Assembly (NCBI RefSeq): GCF_013204855.1
Contig: NZ_JABMKZ010000006.1
Location: 1 to 64,000 of the forward strand
Length of the DNA: 64,000 bases
Source: Paenibacillus alba
Lineage (GTDB): Bacteria > Bacillota > Bacilli > Paenibacillales > NBRC-103111
Direction of reading: 5' to 3'
Positions 19,778 through 28,975 of this stretch are shown one piece after another (the first letter of the stretch is position 1; every line of letters starts with the position of its first letter). Below the pieces are notes generated by a model. It searched no databases and was not told the origin of the DNA. It saw nothing but the letters and a program-made list of their open reading frames with translations. The position numbers and the translations under genes were made by a program.

Positions 19778-20137
19778 TCAGAAAGGCTCGAGAAAGAAAC
19801 GGCCATAGGCAACAAACAGGGAGACAAGCAGTAGAACGATAGTTATGCCTACGCCTGGTTCTTTGCGACTAATATGAAGAATGACCGCAAGCAGCATAAT
19901 AATAGCAATTCCGAGTGCTGCAAAAGCCGTGAGCACGGGTGCGATACCTACTAATCCTGGAACAATGAGACCAATCCCTCCAAGTACTTCTACGATCCCG
20001 ATGAAAGAAGCTAGCCCCCTGTTCTTGGCCCAGTCCGCTTTCGCTGCAAACTTCTCATACTGGAACAGCTTCATAGCGCCGGCCATGATGAACATGAAAG
20101 CTAATAGGACCTGCAAAACCCATAGTGCAATATTCAT
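19778..20137 (-). CDS. DoxX family membrane protein
   Basis: A 119-residue protein with four membrane helices. The DoxX marks are FIMAGAMKLFQYEKFAAKADW in the first half and FIGIVEVLGGIGLIVPGL in the second helix region. DoxX-like proteins are poorly understood; related ones take part in thiosulfate oxidation or redox stress. AAGGGTGGG precedes the ATG. It is alone on the minus strand. Confidence 0.88.
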   Translation of the reverse strand: MNIALWVLQVLLAFMFIMAGAMKLFQYEKFAAKADWAKNRGLASFIGIVEVLGGIGLIVPGLVGIAPVLTAFAALGIAIIMLLAVILHISRKEPGVGITIVLLLVSLFVAYGRFFLEPF

Positions 20138-20316
20138 GGATTACCCACCCTTCGTAAGTAACATAAAATCATTTACTAACATTATGTAATGAAGATTAAC
20201 TTCATGACTACTTTTCATTAAGAACGAATTCCGCTGGAATTGCGCATAAATCCAACTGGATTAGATAACCATACAAATAAAAGTTTCCACCTACTACCAA
20301 TGCGGGAGAAAAACCT

Positions 20317-21411
20317 ATGTCTGGCACGCGAAAGATTACCGCGCTTCAATTATATTTTGTCTTAATTCTCTCGATCAGCATTACCAATCATGTTTTATTA
20401 ATTCCGATACTGCTTCATTATGGCAAACGTGATTCCTGGTTTGGCGCTTCAATGGCAATGATCCCTACTTTGATATGGATTTGTCTCCTTTATGTTGTGA
20501 TTAAACGATCCAAACAACAAAACATGATGGAATGGGTCAAACAAAGATATGGCAAAGTAATTGTGTTTCTGCTGAAATTTATTGTTATTTTAATCGCGGT
20601 GGCTCACGCATCTATCACATTGCGGGATATGGTGACTTGGACGAATATCTCCTATTTGCCACGGACACCGCCTATCATGATCAGCCTCGCCTTTATGATT
20701 TTTTGTTTCTTTGCTGCTCGAGAAGGGATGCGGGCGGTTGCGATAACCTCAGGCATTTTGCTGCCTGGCGTAATGCTCTTAGGTTTCTTTGTGATGGGAG
20801 CTAATTTTCAGTATAAAGACTACTCCTTGATTACGCCGTTATTTACGCACGGCTACGAACCAGCGATTAAATCCTTACTGCTTACTTGCGGATCTTCCTT
20901 CGAACTCATCAGTATTGTGTTCTTGCAGCACCATGCCAAAACACGTATCCGGCTGCGTAGTTTATTAATTCTGGGAGCTATTATCATTGGACTTACCGTG
21001 GGTCCTCTAATGGGGGCTATTGCGATATTTGGCCCTTTTGAGGCAGCGGATCTTCGGTATCCTGCTTTTGAGCAGTGGCGAATGGTGACCCTCGGAAAAT
21101 ATATTTCTCATTTGGATTTTTTGTCTATTTTTCAATGGATCTCTGGTGCTTGCATTCGAATGTGCATGCTGATGTTCCTAAGTGTGGACGTGATGGGTAT
21201 CCAAAAGAAACGCACGCGTACGTGGATATTAATTGGATTAAGTCTGTTTTTCTTAGCCGTTTGTCTATTTCCATTTACCGATGATGAGATGGTACGGTTT
21301 ATCCAAAATTGGTATTATCCCATGATGCTCGTGTTTGGCATCGGTTTGCTACTTATCTTATTCGTATTAACGATCTTGCCAGTGCGACCAAAGGAGAAGG
21401 TGACAAAATGA
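20317..21411 (+). CDS. Spore germination receptor permease subunit (GerAB-like)
   Basis: A 364-residue membrane protein with about ten helices, of the endospore germination permease group within the amino acid/polyamine/cation superfamily. It begins ITALQLYFVLILSISITNHV, the usual GerAB opening. GerAB subunits bind the germinant in the inner spore membrane. GCGGGAG precedes the ATG. It overlaps the GerAA-like gene by four bases. The order here is B-A-C. Which amino acid or sugar it senses cannot be read from sequence. Confidence 0.92.
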   Translation: MSGTRKITALQLYFVLILSISITNHVLLIPILLHYGKRDSWFGASMAMIPTLIWICLLYVVIKRSKQQNMMEWVKQRYGKVIVFLLKFIVILIAVAHASITLRDMVTWTNISYLPRTPPIMISLAFMIFCFFAAREGMRAVAITSGILLPGVMLLGFFVMGANFQYKDYSLITPLFTHGYEPAIKSLLLTCGSSFELISIVFLQHHAKTRIRLRSLLILGAIIIGLTVGPLMGAIAIFGPFEAADLRYPAFEQWRMVTLGKYISHLDFLSIFQWISGACIRMCMLMFLSVDVMGIQKKRTRTWILIGLSLFFLAVCLFPFTDDEMVRFIQNWYYPMMLVFGIGLLLILFVLTILPVRPKEKVTK

Positions 21412-22859
21412 ATGAGCATGATTTGCGGGAGTTTTTTGCATCGTCGGATGATGTGATTGTCAAATCGTATCTGCTATCCGATGTGGGGCCGAGGACGCCA
21501 GTTCTTTTGATGTACTGCGATGGTATGGTCAACAGGGATCACATTGAAAATTTGGTTTTGCCCAAGCTTCAAGGTTTATATGGTCAAGAGGTTACAGGTC
21601 AAGCAGCGAAGCTAGACGTAAATACTATGCTCCAATTAGTAGAAATTACAGGATCGAATGCACTCGAAAACATGACGGTTTCTTTGTATGCCGGTTCACT
21701 TATCCTATTTTTTGAAGAAACGCAGCTGTTATACGCCATTGATATATCTGAGGCTCCTAACCGATCTCCGGAAGATTCCAACACAGAAACTTCTATTCGG
21801 GGGCCGCGCGATGGTTTTACGGAAAGCGTAACGACGAATATTGCTTTAGTACGCAAGCGTTTATTAACGCGCAGTTTGTGCTGCGAGAAATCGCAAATTG
21901 GGGTAAGAAGCAAAACAACAGTCGCTTTGCTCTATTTAGATGATGTCATTGATCCGAATGTGCTTAAGGTTGCCAGAGAGCGGTTGAAGAAAATTGAAGT
22001 GGATGCCTTGATAAGCAGCACGCAATTGGAAGAAGCGATGTCCGGTTACAAATACTCGTTTTTTCCTGTGCTGGACTATGCGGGGAGGCCTGATTATGTC
22101 GCTGACAGCTTGCTCCGCGGCAGATTTGCCGTCGTTGTTGACGGATCACCAATGGTACTGATGGCCCCTGCCAATCTGATGTTTATTTTGAAATCGCCTG
22201 AGGATGTGCATTCGCCCTTTTATTATGTTGCTTTTGAACGCTTGCTGCGACTTGGCGGGCTGGTGGTAGCCGCTTTATTGCCAGGTTTTTGGATTTCCTT
22301 ATCGGTTTTTAATTTAGATCAAATTCCTTACTCCTTAGTTGCGACCATCGCTTCCTCCAGGCTTGGTTTGCCTTTGTCAGGACCAATGGATTTTATTGTT
22401 ATGCTGCTGCTGTTCGAGTTGTTTCGTGAAGCAGGAGCACGACTGCCCAAAGTAGTGGGACAGACCGTTACGGTTGTTGGGGGACTTATTGTCGGTGATG
22501 CCGCAATTCGTTCCGGAATTACGAGCCCCACCACCTTAGTCATTACTTCTATTTCGACGATAGCGATGTATACCTTGGTGAACCAGTCTTTGGCAGGGAC
22601 CGTTACGATATTACGATTGCTGATTTTGATTGAATCCACCATTTTTGGCATTTATGGTTTTATGGTGGCGCTCATTGGGATTGTTTTATATTTATCGACG
22701 TTAGAGTCCTTTGGTGTGCCTTATCTGTCGCCATTATCTCCACCGAAATATCGGGAATTAATTCCGGCTATATTGGCAAAGCCGTTTCTTCAGATGAAGC
22801 GAAGGCCAGATACTTTGCATGTTGGGGATGACACAAGGCAAAATGAGGATTCCCCATGA
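21408..22859 (+). CDS. Spore germination receptor A subunit (GerAA-like)
   Basis: A 483-residue protein of the GerA family. The cytoplasmic N-terminal domain covers about 270 residues and includes SLCCEKSQIGVRSKTTVALLY; four or five membrane helices follow, with PYSLVATIASSRLGLPLSGP between them. With the B and C subunits it forms the germinant-gated receptor. The start at 21408 overlaps the upstream stop and has AAGGAG at seven bases; the longer frame at 21309 lies inside gerAB. It is followed by a four-base overlap with gerAC. Confidence 0.92.
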   Translation: MNEHDLREFFASSDDVIVKSYLLSDVGPRTPVLLMYCDGMVNRDHIENLVLPKLQGLYGQEVTGQAAKLDVNTMLQLVEITGSNALENMTVSLYAGSLILFFEETQLLYAIDISEAPNRSPEDSNTETSIRGPRDGFTESVTTNIALVRKRLLTRSLCCEKSQIGVRSKTTVALLYLDDVIDPNVLKVARERLKKIEVDALISSTQLEEAMSGYKYSFFPVLDYAGRPDYVADSLLRGRFAVVVDGSPMVLMAPANLMFILKSPEDVHSPFYYVAFERLLRLGGLVVAALLPGFWISLSVFNLDQIPYSLVATIASSRLGLPLSGPMDFIVMLLLFELFREAGARLPKVVGQTVTVVGGLIVGDAAIRSGITSPTTLVITSISTIAMYTLVNQSLAGTVTILRLLILIESTIFGIYGFMVALIGIVLYLSTLESFGVPYLSPLSPPKYRELIPAILAKPFLQMKRRPDTLHVGDDTRQNEDSP

Positions 22860-24016
22860 AGATGAAAGGGATTGGCAAGCTTGCTGGTGGTTTCGCGCTT
22901 CTTGCAAGCCTGACCGGCTGCTGGGATATGAAGACCATTCAGGATACGAATTATTTGACAGCCATAGGCTTTGATTATCAAAAAGGGAAATATATTATGT
23001 ATGGTCAAATGTTTGACTTCGCAAGCGTAGCGAAACAGGAGGGAAGCAAATCTGGGCAGCCGCCGATGATATGGGTTGGACATGAAGAGGGGGATACCGT
23101 CAGCGAGGCATTCAATCGCTTGTACAAAACGACCCAGCAGCGCGTTTTCTGGGGACACGTCAATGCCTACCTTTTTTCGCAGGAGGCCTTAAAGCAAGGG
23201 ATAAATCGATTTACAGACGGGTCAGTGAGATTCGGTGAAACACGATTTACACAATGGGTCTATAGTACAGATGAACGGATAGAGGATGTTTTATCGGTTA
23301 TCCCTTTCTTTAATACGTCACCAATGACCTCCATAATGATGCAGCCCGTAGAAAATTATCGCCAACGCTCCGTTATTCGTCCTATCAAATTGTATAAAGC
23401 TGCTGCTTTATTAAGGGAACCTGGCTACAACCTCATGATGCCGTCCTTGGCAATTCAGAAAGATGTTTGGGTGAAGAATGACAAACCGGATCCTAAATTG
23501 GAAGTGAACGGTGTCTATGCGTTAGGTAAAAAAGGGCAGGTGGACTGGCTATCCGAAGATCAATTCATCGGTGCAAGATGGTTGGAGAAGAGCACGGCTC
23601 GCACGCCGCTTGTCGTCTATATGGATGGAAAGGCGGTTCAATCGGTTACTATTCAGAAACCAAGTGCTCGCATTAAACCGCGCAAAGAGGATCCGCTTGT
23701 ATTTGATATCGACATGAAAGGCAAGGCTGTGATTGCCGAAGTCGTTGAAAAGATAGATGAACAGGCCTTGCAAAAGCAAATAGACAAACAGATTGCCGAG
23801 GAGATTAAGTATACGTTTGAACAGGCAAGGAAAAAGAAGATAGATGTGTATCAATTGGAACATGTCTTATATCGACAGGATTTCCCAGAGTGGTCTAAGG
23901 TGACTGCCAACGGGGAGAAGCATTTTGAATCGTATGAATTAGGGGATATTCATGTGAAGGTTGAGGTCGTTCATTCGGGAATGCTGAAGAATACAGATAA
24001 ACCTCCGCAGTATTAA
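22856..24016 (+). CDS. Spore germination receptor lipoprotein (GerAC-like, Ger(x)C family)
   Basis: A 386-residue lipoprotein. The signal peptide ends in lipobox LTGC (Cys22) and is followed by WDMKTIQDTNY, the typical GerC opening (WD...I). The C-terminal third has an IDEQALQKQIDKQIAEEIK helix region and DVYQLEHVLYRQDFPEW, both usual in the family. GerAC is anchored on the outer face of the inner spore membrane and is needed for receptor function. A strong terminator follows at 24048. Confidence 0.92.
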   Translation: MKMKGIGKLAGGFALLASLTGCWDMKTIQDTNYLTAIGFDYQKGKYIMYGQMFDFASVAKQEGSKSGQPPMIWVGHEEGDTVSEAFNRLYKTTQQRVFWGHVNAYLFSQEALKQGINRFTDGSVRFGETRFTQWVYSTDERIEDVLSVIPFFNTSPMTSIMMQPVENYRQRSVIRPIKLYKAAALLREPGYNLMMPSLAIQKDVWVKNDKPDPKLEVNGVYALGKKGQVDWLSEDQFIGARWLEKSTARTPLVVYMDGKAVQSVTIQKPSARIKPRKEDPLVFDIDMKGKAVIAEVVEKIDEQALQKQIDKQIAEEIKYTFEQARKKKIDVYQLEHVLYRQDFPEWSKVTANGEKHFESYELGDIHVKVEVVHSGMLKNTDKPPQY

Positions 24017-24047
24017 TGATTTTCTTGTTTAATGTGTGCAAAGGTTA

Positions 24048-24098
24048 AACCATACCCACCAAGACCTTTCTTGTAAGTCTTTGGTGGATATGGTTTTT
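24048..24098 (+). terminator. Terminator after the germination operon
   Basis: AACCATA and CCACCAA pair with TTGGTGG and TATGGTT (one mismatch between the blocks), then six T. Confidence 0.88.
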
Positions 24099-24201
24099 TG
24101 ACGTTACTAGTAGAGACAGTCTCCCGCTTTATAAAATTTTAAGAATTGTTTTAGGCTAGTTTAATAGGTGTTTTAGAGGCAATTAAGATCGGGAGGATAA
24201 G

Positions 24202-24279
24202 ATGAATACATGGAAGCGAGGAACGTTTCCAAATTTAGATAGAGCGTGCGAATACGCGGAGGCAAACAGATATGAATAA
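24202..24279 (+). CDS. Possible 25-residue leader peptide
   Basis: An ATG with a good GGGAGG site eight bases upstream opens a 25-codon frame rich in Arg, Glu and aromatic residues (begins MNTWKRGTFPNLDRACEYAE). Its TAA overlaps the ATG of the next gene by eight bases, and the next gene's GGAGG lies inside it. That layout fits translational coupling. It has no recognised homologue and could be chance, although both start sites have strong binding sites. Confidence 0.4.
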   Translation: MNTWKRGTFPNLDRACEYAEANRYE

Positions 24280-25204
24280 AAAGTTAGCGATGATGGGACT
24301 TGGTGTAGCAGTAGGCAGCATGATGCTTGTGACTTCGGTATATGCAGGAGTGGGAGATGCTCCCGGATATGAGGCCTTCAAATCGGCTTTCAAAGAAACA
24401 GCAAAAGTGGATAATGTAACCCGCCAAGTGAATGTATCGTTGCAAGACAATGGTGCTCAACTGCTCAATGTGAAATCGACGATCAAAAGCAGCGGCAAGA
24501 ATCAAGCCGGAAGCGCAGAAGTAACTGTGCAAAGCGGCGAAGAGCAGCAAACGCTTCAATTCTACAATCAAGATGGCAAACAAATTGTCAAAACAGGCGA
24601 TTCTGATGTGTATAAAGTGTTAGAAGGCGATGACATGCAGGGCAAGTTCAAAGATCATGAACGTACGAGCCACACACCAGACCCGCAGGTCATAAGTGAA
24701 GTGGAAAATGTGGTTGATGCGCTCGTTGGCAATCTGAAAAACTATGTCACGATGGATGCCAAAGCAGGCAACGCCAAAGATATTCATTTCAAACTATCAG
24801 GCAGCCAAATTTCTCCGGTTGTGAACACGATTGGCTCCCTGGTGATTAAACATGGCACCGTAGAAAATAATGAGCGCCCATTGCCGGCTAAAGCAGACAC
24901 ACTTGGTGTAGATTTCACGACATTGAAGAATAGCTTGCCCCAATTAACTTCTGATATCAAGATGGATGAGGTTGAAGTGAACGCAAGTGTGGACGCGGAT
25001 AACCATATTACGAATCAAACGGCGCAAATTCATATTTCCGGTAAAGATGCCAAAGGGACAGCGCATGACGTGGTGCTAAGCGTAGACATGACACTATCCA
25101 GTCTGAATACGACAACGCCGGATACAGTTGATCTGAAAGGCAAGCAGCTGGAAACTGTGAAATTCGATGAGAAATCCCACAAAAACTGGAGCGACAACAA
25201 ATAA
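24272..25204 (+). CDS. Secreted protein of unknown function
   Basis: A 310-residue protein with a clear signal peptide (about 26 residues; MLVTSVYAG at the cleavage region). The mature part is beta-rich and hydrophilic and contains paired stretches of similar character (NVSLQDNGAQLLNVKS; EVNASVDADNHITNQ). I recognise no family. GGAGG lies nine bases before the ATG. It comes 65 bp before an ABC-2 transporter and a two-component system read in the same direction. The protein may therefore be a sensor accessory or a substrate of that system, but this is inference. Confidence 0.8.
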   Translation: MNKKLAMMGLGVAVGSMMLVTSVYAGVGDAPGYEAFKSAFKETAKVDNVTRQVNVSLQDNGAQLLNVKSTIKSSGKNQAGSAEVTVQSGEEQQTLQFYNQDGKQIVKTGDSDVYKVLEGDDMQGKFKDHERTSHTPDPQVISEVENVVDALVGNLKNYVTMDAKAGNAKDIHFKLSGSQISPVVNTIGSLVIKHGTVENNERPLPAKADTLGVDFTTLKNSLPQLTSDIKMDEVEVNASVDADNHITNQTAQIHISGKDAKGTAHDVVLSVDMTLSSLNTTTPDTVDLKGKQLETVKFDEKSHKNWSDNK

Positions 25205-25269
25205 TTATGACCTGAGAGGGGGCGTCAACATCCGTTGACCTCCTCATTTCTTTGAAGGGGGGACTTAGT

Positions 25270-26007
25270 ATGAATGCCATTGTAGAAATAAGGAATTTGA
25301 CGAAAATGTTTAAGAATAACCGCGGGATTCATCAAGTGGATATGACAGTGCAACAAGGTGATATTTATGGGTTCTTCGGACCCAATGGAGCGGGGAAAAC
25401 AACGGTCATGAAGATTATGACAGGCTTGACCCGTGCGCAGCAAGGCGAAGTGAAGCTGTTCGGCCACAATGTGTCCACACACTATGAGCAAGCGATGGCC
25501 AAGGTTGGCGTGCTGATCGAAACAGCCGAGGCTTACAACTACATGAGCGGCAGAAAAAATTTGGAGCTGGCAGCCAGATTTTATCCGCAGATCAGCAAGC
25601 AGCGTGTGGACGAAGTGCTGGAGATTGTTGGACTAACGCCTTTTCAGAAGGAGAAGGTAGCGGGCTACTCCCTTGGGATGAAGCAGCGATTGGGACTCGC
25701 GGCAGCGATGCTGTCCAAGCCGGAGCTGCTCATTCTCGATGAGCCGACGAACGGTCTGGACATCGAGGGGATGGTTCATATTCGCGAGATCATTATGCAT
25801 TTGGCAAAGGAAGACAAGATTACCTTCCTGATCTCCAGCCATCTCATTCACGAAATGGAGCTGATGTGCAACCGGATGGGCATTATCCATCAAGGGCGTC
25901 TTGTTCGCGAGGGTCTCGTTTCCGAAATATCCAGTGGAAGTGCTTCGCTGGAAGAAGCCTATTTGCGCGAAATTAAGGAAGTCAGGAGGCTCGCCGCCAA
26001 TGCCTAG
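25270..26007 (+). CDS. ABC transporter ATPase (BcrA/CcmA type)
   Basis: A 245-residue ATPase. Walker A GPNGAGKTTVMK near residue 38, signature YSLGMKQRLGLAAAML, Walker B LLILDEPTNGLDIEG, and the H-loop region ISSHLIHEMELMC. This is the bacitracin-exporter type that pairs with a single ABC-2 permease. ATG 25270 has GGGGGG seven bases upstream. It overlaps the permease gene by eight bases. A role in peptide antibiotic resistance or envelope stress is the usual guess for this class beside a two-component system, and is not shown here. Confidence 0.9.
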   Translation: MNAIVEIRNLTKMFKNNRGIHQVDMTVQQGDIYGFFGPNGAGKTTVMKIMTGLTRAQQGEVKLFGHNVSTHYEQAMAKVGVLIETAEAYNYMSGRKNLELAARFYPQISKQRVDEVLEIVGLTPFQKEKVAGYSLGMKQRLGLAAAMLSKPELLILDEPTNGLDIEGMVHIREIIMHLAKEDKITFLISSHLIHEMELMCNRMGIIHQGRLVREGLVSEISSGSASLEEAYLREIKEVRRLAANA

Positions 26008-26749
26008 TTTAACCGCCAACGTCTGGAATGAAACGATCAAAATGGCAGCTAAGAAAAAAACGATTTTCTTTCTAGCCGTTACGCTGCTGATGCCCGTTCT
26101 TGCAGGCCTCTTGCTTGCGCGCTTCCAAAGCGGGATTGGGATCGGAGCCATAGCTTCACAGGATTTTCCGATTCTGATGCTCGGCTTATTAACAAGCATT
26201 TTCCTTCCGCTCTTCGTCTTCATGGGAGCCGCAGATGTTTTCTCCGGTGAAATGGGTGACCGCACCATGAAAAACACGCTCACGCGGCCCATCACCCGAT
26301 TCAAAGTGTTTACTTCCAAACAAATTGCGCTTGGCGTGTATATTGCGCTTTTTCTGGTGGCAGGCTTGGCAGCTTCCGTTATATCCGCGTTGTTTTTCCA
26401 AAACTTTGGAGGTTTTGGCACGGTCGTAAAGTGGTTTCTCGCCTATGGCGCTGCTTTTGTGCCCTTGCTTGTACTCAGCATTGTGGCCGTATTTCTCGCC
26501 CAATTCTTTTCCAGCAGCAGCTCCGCTTTGACGGTCAGCATACTTTTGTATTTGGCGTTTAAAGTAGCCGCTTTCTTCATTCCGCAGATTGCCACCTATT
26601 CGCCTACCGCTTATATGGATTGGCACATGCTTTGGATCGGAAGCCAGATAGCAATAGGCAAGATCGGCAGTATCTTTATGTTTTTGATGGCGTGTAGTAT
26701 ATTGTTTTACACAGCAGGTTTTTATTTGTTCGATAAAAAGGAGATTTGA
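26000..26749 (+). CDS. ABC-2 type permease
   Basis: A 249-residue membrane protein with six helices. It contains FMGAADVFSGEMGDRTMKNT and LTRPITRFKVFTSKQIALG, the typical connecting region of NosY/BcrB-like permeases. ATG 26000 has AGGAGG upstream and overlaps the ATPase stop; the longer frame at 25901 lies inside the ATPase gene. It ends in a TGATG junction with the histidine kinase, so all genes from 25270 to 28916 are coupled. Confidence 0.88.
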   Translation: MPSLTANVWNETIKMAAKKKTIFFLAVTLLMPVLAGLLLARFQSGIGIGAIASQDFPILMLGLLTSIFLPLFVFMGAADVFSGEMGDRTMKNTLTRPITRFKVFTSKQIALGVYIALFLVAGLAASVISALFFQNFGGFGTVVKWFLAYGAAFVPLLVLSIVAVFLAQFFSSSSSALTVSILLYLAFKVAAFFIPQIATYSPTAYMDWHMLWIGSQIAIGKIGSIFMFLMACSILFYTAGFYLFDKKEI

Positions 26750-28230
26750 TGCGGATGTCGATTCGTTTACGGCTGGTACTTTCTTATATCGCCATGCTGC
26801 TCGTACCGCTTGTGCTCTCGGTGCTAGCCGTGATCTTAATCAGCATCGCTACATTCGGCAGTTTGAAATCCGGGTTTCAAGTCGATTTCTCACAAGGCAA
26901 TCCGATCAAACGAGTCGTGGATCAGGAGCTGGAAAATGTCGCTTATATGAAAGCGAAGACGGAGACTGAGCCCAATGCTTTTCTGGATCCCGTGTTTATC
27001 AAGGATTTGGAAGAGAGATTTCACAAAATCAATATGGGGCTCATTATTCGCAAAGATAAAGAGATTACGTACATTTCTCCTTATATTAAAGAGGGGGAAG
27101 CTGAGAACACCTCGAAGCTGCCGTCCTTCGGCACCTCGTCAGGCCAATTCCAGCGAAATCAAGGTTCTCTGTGGATAACTCGACAACAGGATTTTTTGTT
27201 CCCGGATAACAGCAAAGGTTCCGTTTTCGTGTTTTTGGACGGAGGTCCTTTTCAAAAGTATCTTCACCAGTTTTCTAAATCCGTTATCGTTACGTTTCTG
27301 CTCATTCTTATTTTGACCAATGGCGTGCTGACTTACTTCGTTTCACGCAGTATTATCCGACCTCTAAAATCGCTGAAACGAGCGGCGGAGGAAATTAAAG
27401 AAGGCAATCTGGATTTTGAAGTCATTCGCCATTCCGATGATGAGATTGGAGAGCTTAGTACGGCATTTGAAGAAATGCGGCGCAAGCTCAAAAAGTCTGT
27501 GGAGCTTCAGCTTCAATATGAAGAGAACCGCAAGGAGCTCATATCGAATATTTCCCATGATCTGAAAACACCTGTCACCGCCATCAAGGGTTATGTCGAA
27601 GGCATTATGGACGGCGTGACGAATTCACCTGATAAGCTGGACCGCTACATTCGAACCATCTATAATAAAGCGGCTGATATGGATCGCCTCATTGATGAGC
27701 TGTTTCTATTTTCCAAGCTGGATTTGGGCAAAGTGCCCTTTCAATTCGAGAATGTCGATCTTGGCCAATATGTGCAGGATTGCGCGCAGGAATTGCAGTT
27801 TGATATGGAGAAAAAAGGCGTTCAGTTTGCACTTACCGAGCTGCCGAAGTCACCGTTGTTTGTAACGGCGGATCGGGATAAGCTTCGAAGGGTTCTGCTG
27901 AATATCATCGAAAATGCCATCAAATACAGCGAGGAAGGCAACTGCCGCATCACCCTTACGTTGAGAGAGATTGACGGCAATGCCGTCATCCAAATAATAG
28001 ATAGCGGTCAAGGCATATCCGAGGAGGCGCTTCCTCATATCTTTGACCGGTTTTACCGAGCTGACCCATCAAGGAATACAGCCACCGGCGGCAGCGGGCT
28101 TGGACTCGCGATCGCCAAACAAATCATGGAAGAGCACGGCGGAAGAATCGGCGCGACCAGCATGATTGGGCGGGGGACGACGGTATACATGGCTTTACCG
28201 CTGAGTCAGCAGGAGGAGAGCAAAGCATGA
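26749..28230 (+). CDS. Sensor histidine kinase
   Basis: A 493-residue kinase. It has two membrane helices (about 10-32 and 180-205) enclosing a 150-residue extracellular domain, then HAMP (SIIRPLKSLKRAAEEIKEG), HisKA with H270 in NISHDLKTPVTAIKG, and HATPase with NIIENAIKYSE, DSGQGIS and GGSGLGLAIAKQ. It phosphorylates the response regulator encoded next. The start at 26749 follows AAGGAG by five bases; a second ATG six bases later is possible. The linked ABC transporter and secreted protein suggest sensing of an envelope-acting compound. Confidence 0.92.
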   Translation: MRMSIRLRLVLSYIAMLLVPLVLSVLAVILISIATFGSLKSGFQVDFSQGNPIKRVVDQELENVAYMKAKTETEPNAFLDPVFIKDLEERFHKINMGLIIRKDKEITYISPYIKEGEAENTSKLPSFGTSSGQFQRNQGSLWITRQQDFLFPDNSKGSVFVFLDGGPFQKYLHQFSKSVIVTFLLILILTNGVLTYFVSRSIIRPLKSLKRAAEEIKEGNLDFEVIRHSDDEIGELSTAFEEMRRKLKKSVELQLQYEENRKELISNISHDLKTPVTAIKGYVEGIMDGVTNSPDKLDRYIRTIYNKAADMDRLIDELFLFSKLDLGKVPFQFENVDLGQYVQDCAQELQFDMEKKGVQFALTELPKSPLFVTADRDKLRRVLLNIIENAIKYSEEGNCRITLTLREIDGNAVIQIIDSGQGISEEALPHIFDRFYRADPSRNTATGGSGLGLAIAKQIMEEHGGRIGATSMIGRGTTVYMALPLSQQEESKA

Positions 28231-28916
28231 GTCGGATCTTAATCATTGAAGACGAACAAAGCATCGCAGAGCTGGAACGGGATTATTTGGAGATTAGCGG
28301 TTACGTAGTTGATATTGAAATCAGCGGTGACAAGGGACTCCAAAGAGCATTAACGACTGACTATGATCTCATTATTCTGGATCTCATGCTGCCGAAGGTA
28401 GACGGGTTTGAGATTTGCCGGCGCATTCGCAGTGAGAAAGATATTCCTATCGTCATGGTCTCTGCCAAAAAAGAAGACATTGATAAAATCCGCGGCCTAG
28501 GTCTGGGCGCAGATGATTATATTATTAAACCTTTCAGTCCGAGTGAAATGGTTGCCAGAGTGAAAGCTCATTTAGCCCGTTACGAGCGGCTGATGGGGCG
28601 GCGTGAGACGAAGAACGACGAAGTGCGTATTCGCGGGCTCATGATTGATAAAACAGCACGCCGCGTCTTCGTCAATGAGAAGGAAGTCGTGTTCACAACC
28701 AAAGAATTCGATTTGCTTACACATCTGGCGATGAACCCTAATCGCGTGTACAGCAAAGAGCAGCTGTTTGATCTCCTCTGGGGAATGGATGCCATGGGGG
28801 AGATTGCTACGGTCACCGTACACATCCGCAAGCTGCGAGAGAAGATCGAACAGGATCCCTCCAATCCGCAATACATTGAAACCATTTGGGGAGCGGGATA
28901 TCGCTTCCGAATTTGA
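28227..28916 (+). CDS. OmpR/PhoB family response regulator
   Basis: A 229-residue regulator. The receiver domain has the acidic pair ED at 8-9, phosphorylation site D52 in LIILDLMLPK, Ser/Thr in MVSAKKED and Lys in YIIKPFSP. The C-terminal winged helix ends TVTVHIRKLREKIEQDP...GAGYRF. It overlaps the kinase gene by four bases and is followed by a strong terminator. It probably controls the promoter upstream of this cluster. Confidence 0.94.
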   Translation: MSRILIIEDEQSIAELERDYLEISGYVVDIEISGDKGLQRALTTDYDLIILDLMLPKVDGFEICRRIRSEKDIPIVMVSAKKEDIDKIRGLGLGADDYIIKPFSPSEMVARVKAHLARYERLMGRRETKNDEVRIRGLMIDKTARRVFVNEKEVVFTTKEFDLLTHLAMNPNRVYSKEQLFDLLWGMDAMGEIATVTVHIRKLREKIEQDPSNPQYIETIWGAGYRFRI

Positions 28917-28918
28917 TG

Positions 28919-28966
28919 AAAAAGCCTGGAAAAGTGCGATGCAGCACTCTTTCCAGGCTTTTTGTT
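28919..28966. terminator. Terminator between response regulator and minus-strand operon
   Basis: AAAAAGCCTGGAAA pairs with TTTCCAGGCTTTTT, with inner GTGC/GCAC. It is symmetric and can serve both convergent transcripts. Confidence 0.9.
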
Positions 28967-28975
28967 TATGGCTCG

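Noticed and set aside
20226-20280. Possible sigmaG promoter before the germination operon (GCATA and CATACAA)
   Set aside because: The spacing of about 21 bp is too long for the sigmaG pattern and the -10 has a mismatch.
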